Part shown: positions 44,734 to 53,564 of the stretch, in pieces
How positions within the stretch are numbered: the stretch's first letter is position 1
How the letters are laid out: every line of letters starts with the position of its first letter
Assembly (NCBI GenBank): GCA_963920525.1
Contig: OY986435.1
Location: forward strand, 297,463,708 to 297,527,707
Length of the DNA stretch: 64,000 bases
Direction: 5' to 3'
From: Dichetophora obliterata
Taxonomy: Eukaryota > Arthropoda > Insecta > Diptera > Sciomyzidae
The notes under the pieces: model-generated
The model's input: only the letters and a program-made list of their open reading frames with translations
Database searches by the model: none
Told to the model about the DNA's origin: nothing
Translations under genes and position numbers: made by a program

Positions 44734-45199
44734 ATGTGCATGCAAATAAGCACGAATAATTGTTTTGTTTTTAAGAACAAGAATATCTGTTTATTTAAAA
44801 TAATAATAATGAAAGTGTCTAAGAATGTTATTTTAAGATTAAGTTATTGAGCCAGGTGAAATCTCGGCCAAGATTTGAGGAAATGCTAGATTAGCATTTA
44901 ATAATTGTAACTTCGAGTTAAGAAATGTTCTATGAAAAGAAAAACAAGAAGCGAGACCAGATATGATATAAATATCTGGACTCTGCTAATTAGAGTTGAA
45001 TTTCAGCTTGAAAAAGATAAGAAGTACGAAAAGTGTCTTTCCAACTGAATATGAGCATTAAGTTGGTAAGTACGTTCTAGAGACACAACCAAAATTCCCA
45101 ACCACGTCGGGCAGTAAGTGCTTTCCTTCGGGATAATACACAACTGGCAACTTTATGGCCTCGAGCCTGCCCGTAGGGACTGTTATCCTCACAGGAGGA

Positions 45200-45698
45200 T
45201 ACAACAGGAGGACAAAATAATAAACTTTGCCCGAGGAACTATACCTTTAAAACGAATTCTAATGCCCCAACTTTTGACTTTTGTCCCGTAGGGTCAAATT
45301 TTAAAAAATCCCTCTTTGACCCATTTAGAGTGCCTTAATCGAGTCCAAATGTGTGACCGACCCCCACTAACTTTGGAAGGCCAATTCACTCATGCCAGTG
45401 GCGACCCCATTTCGCTGATTTTTTTCATGTAAAGTGTCATAAATGGTGATTTTTTGAAATGTTTGTATGAGGAATCCCCCAGGGGGTTCCAGGGGGTGTG
45501 CCACTGGCATGGGTGAATTGGCCCTCCTAAGTTAGTGGGGGTCTTTCATATATTTGGACTCGATTGGGGCACTCTAAATGGGTCAAAGAGGGATTTTTCA
45601 AAATTTGACCATACGGGATAAAAGTGAAAAGTTGGGGCATTAGAATTCGTTGTAGAGGTATAGTTCCTCGGGCAAAGTTTCTTATTTTGATCCCTAGA
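45200..45698. mobile_element. Inverted-repeat element, about 200-bp arms, left end missing
   Basis: Left arm about 45220-45408 (AACTTTGCCCGAGGAACTAT through GCCAGTGGCGACCCC) is inverted at about 45493-45690. The right end continues with CGATTTTTAAATCGACCACCCTAACA (to about 45746), which has no partner on the left, so the left terminus is deleted or rearranged. No coding sequence. Confidence 0.8.
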
Positions 45699-46214
45699 AT
45701 ACGATTTTCACTGAGCAATGGGCGATTTTTAAATCGACCACCCTAACATACATATATTAAAAATCAAACAAAAATACTGAAAATCTTATTGACATTTTTA
45801 AATTTAAAAAATTCAAAACTGAAGTAAATTTATTACTTCCCAGTGGCGAAAGTTGTCTTTGAAGACGTAGTCTTTGTAGCCGTCGTTGAAGACAACGAAG
45901 TAACAATGCTGATTTTTTGCTGGACATGTATTCATGAATTCAGACTCAAAATAAATCGTATGAGTTAATGAATATTTGAGTTGAAATCAGACAGTTTTTT
46001 ATTTAAGCGTCAAAATATGAAAATTTTGAATTGAGCGTAATTTTAAAATTAGTTACATTCAAAATTAGTTAAATTCAATTTTATCTACATAAAAAATATT
46101 GCAAATAAAAAATGAAAACAGAACAAAATAGGTAAGGAAAATAATCAATTGCGTATTGAATAAATAAAAAGAAAAACTTAAAATATTTAAATAAAAGCAT
46201 AAAAAGCATTGTTA

Positions 46215-46857
46215 ACCCTTAAATGACACGCAAATTTTTTTTTAAATTTTTCGGGAAAGTTGTTTTCAACGAGATTTTGGAGAGTTCAGAGTACAATTTA
46301 AGCATAGTGACAACTCTCTTATTTTAATAGTTTTTATGGGATTATAGGGATTTTGGCCTCCTTAATTCAAATCTGAAAAAATAGCAGACCTTTCGCAATT
46401 GGTTTAGAAGTTACACGCCTCGAGTTGGAAAAAATTGCTTATAAATCTTACTATGTTTTTCAACAAAACTACTATTTATGGGAATCATAAAGGTAATGGC
46501 ACTACCTATTCCACAAGGTATCAAACATAAAAATGCATGCATCACTTTTTAAGATATAACCATTTTTAGTGTGGTGCCTTCGTAAAAAGAAAACCACTAG
46601 ATTTCAGACAAATTGTATTGATACCTTCTTGAATAGGTTCTCGCATTACTTTTCTTTTGATACCCATAATGTGGAACACTAAAAAAACAGCAAGATTTAT
46701 AGGCCATTTTTACAACTTTGGAGGCCTATAACTTCTTTACCAATTGCGAGCGGCTTGAAATTTTTGCTATTCTTGAATTATACCCTGAACTCTCCAAAAT
46801 CTCGTTGAAAAAAACTTTGCTAAAAAATCTAAAAAAAAATTTGCATCATTTAAGGGT
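46215..46857. mobile_element. 643-bp palindromic foldback element with TA flanks
   Basis: ACCCTTAAATGA at 46215 is inverted at 46846-46857, with TA on both sides. Pairing continues across both arms (for example ACGAGATTTTGGAGAGTTCA at 46269 with its inverse at about 46787), making nearly the whole element a palindrome. No coding sequence. The TA flanks suggest a Tc1/mariner-type mobiliser. Confidence 0.8.
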
Positions 46858-47478
46858 TAGCAATATTGCTCAAATCAAAAAGCAAAGATATTAAGTAAGA
46901 GGTTGTTTTTTTCAGATGCTGCTTCTGGGGAAAACCGCAAAGCGATTTTATCAAAAATTTGCGTACAACGCTCAAGATGACAAAAAATAAACTACATAAG
47001 CAAGAGTACAGATCCAAAAACTGAATTTTAACTGTATTTTTAACTTTTTTTATTAACAAACCATTTGAAAATAAATGTCTGCTTGTAACCATAAATATCT
47101 GCATTCATAATTTTTTCCGATTCCGAATAAATTTTTTGCTTGCTTTATTATTGTGAGGTTGTGCGTTCGAGTTTCAACAATGTTAATTGATTTTTCCTGG
47201 TTTTTTTTTGTTGTTTCATTTTTAATATTTATTGAACTATTTCGGTTTCTTGAACAAATTCTTTTGTTACCTTTAGTGGTGAGTTTATAAGAAATTCGAA
47301 ATTTTAAAGTTTTTGACAGAGACCAAAAATCAGAAAATAATTATATAAGTAAAAAATTTTTTTAATAAAGCGTGGATAAATTTTAAGGGCCGATGTTGAA
47401 TGTGAACCACACCTAAACGTCAAGTTTTTTTCTGCATTTCATTTGACATTTCTCAATTTGACTAATTCAATTCGAATT
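46858..47478. other. AT-rich noncoding DNA and mariner 5' flank
   Basis: No gene seen. The part just before 47479 should be the 5' UTR of the mariner; its terminal repeat was not identified. Confidence 0.5.
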
Positions 47479-47857
47479 ATGGAAAGATACACAATCGAGC
47501 AACGCGTAAAAGTTATTCAGGCTTATTATGAAAATGGACGTTCAAATCAAAATGCATATCAATTTAATCGTCAAAATGTGCGTTCAATCGGAAAAATCGT
47601 GTAAATATTTGAGCAAACCGGGTCTGTAGGAGATGTGAAAACACCAGTGCATGCTCGTACAGCTCGTACTGCAGAACATATTGCTGTTGTTCGCGATAGT
47701 GTGGCTGAAGAGCCGTCCACCTCAACTCGTCGTCGTGCCCAACAATTGAACCTCTCTCGCTCGTCGTTGATGAACATTATGCATAAAGACTTGCATTTAC
47801 ACGCTTTCAAGGTGCATTGACTCAAGAACTAAAGCCGCTTGACCATTTCAAGCATCG
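47479..47857 (+). pseudogene. mariner transposase, N-terminal half (split by Transib)
   Basis: ATG at 47479 starts MERYTIEQRVKVIQAYYENG, the mariner helix-turn-helix, followed after an in-frame stop (about 47602) by FEQTGSVGDVKTP, EEPSTSTRRRAQQLNLSRSS and MHKDLHLHAFKV. A 1-nt deletion near 47817 shifts the frame before LKPLDHFKH. The gene is cut at 47857 by the Transib insertion and resumes at 51011. Three independent lesions show it was long dead or dying. Confidence 0.85.
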
Positions 47858-48085
47858 CACAGTGGGTTATTACATGGGTAAACTGGGGATTAATTCAGGG
47901 AAGCCCATTATTATTGATATTTAAATTTTTTTGGAATACCTATACATTAATTAGTAAATAAAACATTGGTTTTTGAAAAAAAATTGATAGAAAATATTTT
48001 TTTATTTCAAAAATAAGAGACAAATAATATGTACATATATATGCATTTGAACCTATTTTAGGTATTATTGGGATAAAAGTCAACA

Positions 48086-48113
48086 CCATCATCATTATCA
48101 TTATCATCATCAT

Positions 48114-48154
<41 letters not shown>

Positions 48155-48168
48155 ACACCATCATCATT

Positions 48169-48214
<46 letters not shown>
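48086..48214. repeat. (TCA)n microsatellite
   Basis: An imperfect trinucleotide run, mostly ATC/TCA with interruptions (ATT, ACC, AATC). It lies just 3' of the Transib gene, within the element, so the spurious Asp-only and Met-only frames across it are not genes. Confidence 0.95.
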
Positions 48215-48215
<1 letters not shown>

Positions 48216-48236
48216 TGTCGTATTCTTCGGGTAGAA

Positions 48237-50173
48237 TTAATAATTCCAATGCCAATTGTGGTATTTTATGTTTTTTTTATTAGTTTTACTCATGCTGGTA
48301 ATGAATGGATCTGAAGTCAGCAGAAATCTATTAAATATGTCTTCATTAGTTTTTTCCCGGCTGCATTTACGAGCAAAGTATTCCCTATAGTTTTTAAAAT
48401 CTTTGTTTCTAGCCTCTTGAGCTTCCTCTGAAAGCTCACCAATCGGCAAAAGGGCATTGGATATTATTTCCGGTCCATGAATAAAAAATTTATGAAGGGT
48501 AGTTGACATTTTATACCATGGATATTTTTTAACAAAATGCCTGGCAGTATTGTGAGCAAAGTCTCTAAACTTTTCATCATTTACCTCGTGGCCACATGAC
48601 ACGACAATAAGTATTATGTGCATTCTGTTAATTAACTCTAGATCCACTTTTGTTATTTCTGAGGAAACTTCTGCATTCTTAAAAAACCTTCTCGCGGTAT
48701 TGCCATCATTTGTGTTGCCAAAGCCTGGTTTTGGTTGGTCAATGATCAATCCAGTTCTTTCTCTGAAATCTTTTTGAATTTTCGTTTTTGTGTCTTTAAC
48801 AACTTTTTTCTCATGATTGGATCTAGCTTGCCACTTTTTAAGTGGTAATTTATATGCCACATGGAGAAGACACTCAAAAAACCTAATCCAGCCATGGAGA
48901 ATAAATAATCTGAACTGATACGTATCCTCGCTTACACTTTTGGTAATCATTTGATCAATACAGTTGAAATCTTTACTCGTAGCACCACAAACGTAACATT
49001 TTTGTGTGGAGGTTGTTTCGGTAATAGCATTACACACTTTGCCATCAATCATCACTAACATTAGTTCGTGATTTATTTTCATTGATTTATCACCGACTAA
49101 TACAACGGAATCCTTGAGAGTTTTTATTTCATCCTCCACTCTTTCTTTTTCAAGTTTTGAAGTACTTACTGTTTCTTTCAAAAATTCAATTTTTAAGGGT
49201 CTGCAAAATCTAGTTGAAGAAGGTCGAGGATTTTGCCAAATGGTTTTATTCATACAGACAATTTTTAACGGCACAATAGATGTAATAAATACAGCAGAAT
49301 CACTACCGTCAGAGCCGTGAAATGCTTGTTTATAAGAGCTATGACCGGAACTTCCATCAAAGCCCCACTTAGAGTACAAAGTCATTTGTGATAGTTCCTC
49401 GGCGTTTAATGAATCCAGCACAGAATTCTGTACCAAAGCTAGACGCTCAGTGGTATGATCTAAGAGTCCTTGTAGACTGACTTGCGCTGATGTTTCAGAA
49501 AAGTTCATATGTTCTTGTTTTGGATAACATTTTTTCTTAGCTTTTTGGACTATTGTATATGACGGAAATTTATCAGGCGCGGCCTTGCTAATGACATTAT
49601 ATTGGTGTCGAGTTAGCCTCGCTTCAACTAAAACCGAAAGTGCTTTCTCAGCACTTAATTGCTGTGTTGGTACCTGTTTGAAACTTTTTCTATATTTTGT
49701 CTCTCTTGTTGGAGATGATATTAACTCCTTAACTAATTTTGATGCATCAGTTTTTCCAGAAGCTCTCAAGCTCATTTGTGTCGCATAAGCCAAAACGGGC
49801 AAAGGAATATTCTTTCTTAACGCCTTACATTTCTTAGCTTTTGTGTTTTCTTTACACTCCTCAAATGGGAGATGTTTGCGTCCTCGTTTTATTAATGGTG
49901 TTGCAGGTGGAACAAACGAGATACAAGCATCAAGCCAATTCTTATTATTGTTTAAAAAAACTTCTTCCTTCCTGTGACATTTTTCCCACCGAAGCTTATA
50001 TTCTGAGCAGAAATAATTAAATCGTTTGATAAAATCGACCATATGTGAAGGGTTGACACGTTTGATTACTTCCCGTCTCAGAAGCTTCAATTTATCTTTA
50101 AGAAATCGAGCTGTATTTTTCATAAAACTATGTAGCTCACGTCGAGAAATAAAAATTGTTTTCAAAGTTGTTC
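48237..50173 (-). CDS. Transib transposase (RAG1-like), main exon
   Basis: With the small first exon at 50724-50742 this gives a 651-residue protein that should bind the element ends and cut by nick and hairpin chemistry, as known for Transib and RAG1. Numbering by spliced product: WGFDGSSGHS holds the first Asp (279), MIDGKVCNA the second (383) and LSEEAQEARNKD the Glu (593). The zinc-binding pairs seen in RAG1 are present as CYVC (399, 402) and LHKFFIH (567, 572), followed by GPEII as in RAG1. FGNTNDGNTARRFF near 491-504 parallels the RAG1 insertion domain block. Exon 2 starts after TTACTATTTTAG at 50174. Without the intron, the first ATG would be at 50123. No internal stop or frameshift exists, so it may be functional. 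Confidence 0.88.
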
Positions 50174-50723
50174 CTAAAATAGTAAGATTTATTGTTTAAA
50201 ATTTGCAAAATTTTATTCTTTTTCCCTTGTACCAAATAACGAATACGAATGTACCAAATAACGAATGCTTTACAATTACACAACACTTCAAATAAAAACA
50301 CCACACTAAACAAAACAGACACAATCAAATTTTTATTCGTTGTATATAAAACAGAACTTTTTTTCGTAAGTGAGCGTGAGTCAAAACTAACTCACGCACC
50401 CATCTCTAATAGAAACCAAACTCAATAACAACAATTACTTTAATACGGAAAATAAATACAAAAGAGAGTAAGAAATTCTTTCACAATAACTTAAATTAGT
50501 AAAAAAACTCAGTAAATCTGCAAGATTTTTTTTTTGATATATAAGCTGATATCTCATATTACAAGAGCATTTAATAAAATTCGCTTGATGTCGCCCAGAA
50601 ACTTATTAAAACTCAATGTATATATCGAAAATACCACATTTATGGAGCACTTTAAAAAACAACATTAAAAATATTTGCAAAACATTTATCTAAAAAAAAA
50701 AATTTAATTATATACTCAAATAC

Positions 50724-50742
50724 CTGAAGTTGATGGTTCCAT
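50724..50742 (-). CDS. Transib transposase, predicted 19-nt first exon
   Basis: ATG at 50742 opens M-E-P-S-T-S plus one base and meets a splice donor, CAG/GTATTT, at 50723. The acceptor TTTTAG at 50174-50179 joins it in phase: 19 nt plus 1937 nt equals 652 codons including the stop. The long frame of the main exon has no ATG for 14 codons after its upstream limit, which supports an upstream exon. The intron is 550 bp (50174-50723). Prediction only. Confidence 0.65.
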
Positions 50743-51010
50743 TGTATATTTTTACTTTAAGAAGACGGAATAAAAACTATAAGTAATCGAAATATCTCAA
50801 TTTTCTATTTTAGCCACGTCACACAAAATTTGTAAAAATTGTTTAACTTTCACCGCTCACTGCCAATAAAGTAAGTTACTCAAAGCAGTAATTTTAGCAA
50901 TTAGTGATGTAGAATTTTATTCCCTTTCACCCAATACCAAACATGTCTGTGTAACATAAACTTCAGCTTTTGAATTAATCCTCACTTTTGGTACATTTTA
51001 ACCCTCTGTG

Positions 51011-51338
51011 CGTCGTCGATGGTCAGAATGGTGGCAAGAAATGGCAACAGTGGATGATCAATTTTCGAAGAAAATCATCTACAGTGATGAGGCACATTTT
51101 CACCTCAGTGGATTCGTCAATAAGCAGAATTGCCGTATTTGGACGAATGATAATAAAAGGATTGTCGAAAAACCAATGCACCCACAAAGAGTGACTGTTT
51201 GGTGCGGTTTATGGGCTGGCGGCATAATTGGGCCGTATTTTTTCCAAAATAGGTGTTCGCTATCGTGAGATGATAACGAATTTTTTATGACCCGAATTGG
51301 AAGATATGGATGTGGACGATATGTGGTTTCAACAGGAC
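51011..51338 (+). pseudogene. mariner transposase, catalytic half (continuation)
   Basis: The frame resumes with RRRWSEWWQEMATVDDQF, IIYSDEAHFHLSGFVNKQNC (first catalytic Asp) and VTVWCGLWAGGIIGPYFF, then after a frameshift near 51250 MDVDDMWFQQD at about 51307-51338 (second Asp). It is cut there by a MITE and the remaining third is not found beyond it. It differs clearly from the 20942-21872 mariner, so it is another subfamily. Confidence 0.85.
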
Positions 51339-51573
51339 AGAGTGGGGTATTTAGTTCTCCTAAAAACGTGGGGCGCATGCTACAGAGAATATTAAACCTG
51401 CATCACTGACCTTAGCAAACTTGAATCTACCATCTATGCAAGGACTTTTATCCTGACCTGGGTTAAGAAATCATTTGCTTACTAACGTACTACAAATACA
51501 ATTGTTAATAACACTCCTTTCTATTCTCTATAATATGAGCCCACGTTTTTAAGAAAACTAAAAGCCCCACTCT
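51339..51573. mobile_element. 235-bp MITE with AGAGTGGGG ends
   Basis: AGAGTGGGGTATTTAGTTCT at 51339 is inverted at 51554-51573, with about 35 bp of pairing at roughly 85% identity. It interrupts the mariner just after its second catalytic motif. No target duplication visible, so one flank may have been deleted. Confidence 0.75.
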
Positions 51574-51666
51574 AGGAGAAATTATTTCATACTTTTTCGT
51601 TCGTTTTAAAACGCGTTATATTAAAATTTTTTTTTCCTTAAAGTTTTTCTAAATGACCTCTATATT

Positions 51667-52266
51667 AATTATGTTGACTTTATATGATTTAAATACAAAT
51701 TCTAAATGTTTGATAGTTTAAATCATACTTGATTTTAAATACAAATTCTAGTTGTTTGATAGTTTAAAATCGTTTATTGAGCTTAAGGTCAAAGTTAGAA
51801 CAATTAATTGTTCTAATGAATTTTTCCAAAAAAACAACAACAACAACAACAAAGTTTTTTCAATATGAAAAGGAAAAAATCAATAGCTGATCTGATTGCA
51901 ATTTCTACTCTGCTAAAAGCGTCATCAGAAATCTTTGTGATACCCGTGCAAGCGCGCGCTAACGCACTGCACCATCGGGGCGATGAGATTTGAAGCGTCA
52001 ATTTCTCAGTTTTTCCTCCATTTCATCATGTCACCTGCAATCAGATCAGCTAGTGATTTTTTCTTTTTCATATTGAAAAAACTTTGTTGTTGTTGTTGTT
52101 TCTTTGGAAAAATTCGTTAGAACAATTAATTGTTCTAACTTTGACCTTAAGCTCAATAAACGATTTTAAACTATCAAACAACTAGAATTTGTATTTAAAA
52201 TCAAGTATGATTTAAACTATCAAACATTTAGAATTTGTATTTAAATCATATAAAGTCAACATAATT
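51667..52266. mobile_element. 600-bp foldback element with 232-bp arms
   Basis: Arms at 51667-51900 and 52036-52266 are inverted with over 90% identity, including (CAA)5/(TTG)4 runs and TTAGAACAATTAATTGTTCTAA-type palindromes. The 135-bp centre, on the minus strand, has GATGGTGCAGTGCGTTAGCG, which resembles a tRNA A box, but a B box is weak. It could be two head-to-head SINE copies or a true foldback transposon. Confidence 0.85.
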
Positions 52267-53091
52267 TTTTTTCTTTAAATAATTATTTTAGTTTTATATA
52301 AAATTGACTATTTAAATTCGCTGTCAATAATTTGAGCAAACATTTAATATACATTAAAAAAAAAAAATACATTTTGAGATATCGATATCAAAAACTATCA
52401 ATGTTAATAATATTAACTAACAATTAAAACCCCCTTTGGATAAATCCAGGCTACGGGCCTGATATTAAGTAAATATTTTTTCTGTGTTTTTTATAATACT
52501 CAAAAATCATGTTAGAATTTAAAAAAATGAGGTACATTCAGGAAAACCGTCACAACGTTTTAACTCTCCATAACTAACGCAGCGAGGATTACACCAATGA
52601 GATATAAAATATAGAAAAAATTTATTGATAGGTTAATAGTACGAATATTATATCAAATATAATCTCTTTCTATGTATTTTGCTATACTTAAAAAAAATTT
52701 TTTTGCATTTTTTTTGCTACTTAATTATAAAAATAACTCATTTCAAGAAGTGTCTGGGTGTTTTACACCTATGTTAGTATTGGAGGAACAAGAATTTCGG
52801 GTGGCTTACACCCACGTTAGTAATCATGCTATTTTATTTACTATAAACGTTTGATTTGTTTCTCAAGTAACATATAAACGTATAAAATAAATAACCTCTC
52901 CTGAGCAACACAGAAAATTCAAATTAAAGATTTAAGCCGTTGTTGGACTTAAACAGCTTCGACAATCTCATCACGTTGTGTAAAACAATTAAAAAATTTT
53001 TAAGAATGCGGACGTGTATTCTCAATGATATGAATATTGAAGGATATATTATTGATGGTCCGAATTGCCTACAGTAAATTATTGAATTTTA
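52267..53091. other. AT-rich noncoding DNA
   Basis: No gene seen. CTTACACCCACGTTAGTAAT at about 52805 matches ATTACACCCAGGTTAGTAAT at about 55228, flanking the piggyBac relic. Confidence 0.5.
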
Positions 53092-53564
53092 AATAAAACA
53101 AAAGTAGGTGTTGATACTACAGATCAACTGTGTGCCACTTACAATGTCGCCAAAAATGCGCTCCGGTGGTCTTTAGTAATATTTTTTTCTTGCTAAGCCT
53201 GGCCCCCATCAATGCTCGAATTATTTTGCTATCGACTGAAAATACTCCTTTTAATTATTCAAAACGTTCTTTGTTCATAAAAGAGCTGGCATTAAGTCTT
53301 ATTCAATCTCAAATTGATAGACGAAGCAAGTTGAGCAATACACACGCCAACTTGAAACTAAGCATTCAAAAATGCCAATTTGCGAGCAAAGAATCCGTTA
53401 TCGATCACCCTCTACAAAAAAAAGGTCAAGTGGAGAAGCAGAGTCGCTGCCAAATATGCAAATACACAAAAGATCGCAAAGCGAAAACAATGTGCTACAA
53501 TTGTGACAAATTTATTTGCAAAAGTCAAACGATTCAGCTGCACGCTCAGAAATCTTGGAATTAA
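53092..53564 (+). pseudogene. piggyBac-like transposase, C-terminal relic
   Basis: From 53092 the frame reads KTKVGVDTTDQLCATYNVAK, the GVD..DQ block after the catalytic core of piggyBac transposases, to a stop at about 53194. A second frame resumes with INARIIL, SLFIKELALSLIQSQIDRR and ends in a cysteine-rich finger, RCQICKYTKDRKAKTMCYNC followed by DKFICK. The catalytic Asp residues upstream are missing. One frameshift and loss of the 5' part make it inactive. The family inserts at TTAA; intact ends were not found. Confidence 0.8.

Larger units (their letters stand above)
47858..51010 (-). mobile_element. Transib (RAG1-related) DNA transposon, near complete
   Basis: The left terminus is CACAGTGGGTTA and the right, inverted, is CACAGAGGGTTA; both share GGATTAATTCA 30 bp from the end. 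The flanks CATCG (47853-47857) and CGTCG (51011-51015) form a 5-bp target duplication with one mismatch, the length known for Transib. Removing the element rejoins a mariner transposase sequence. Inside is a single minus-strand gene in two predicted exons, plus a (TCA)n microsatellite near the 3' end. Total length 3153 bp. Only the one difference in the right heptamer and the duplication mismatch suggest any age. Confidence 0.9.

Noticed and set aside
48058..48255. Poly-Asp and poly-Met frames
   Set aside because: Products of the (TCA)n microsatellite inside the Transib element.
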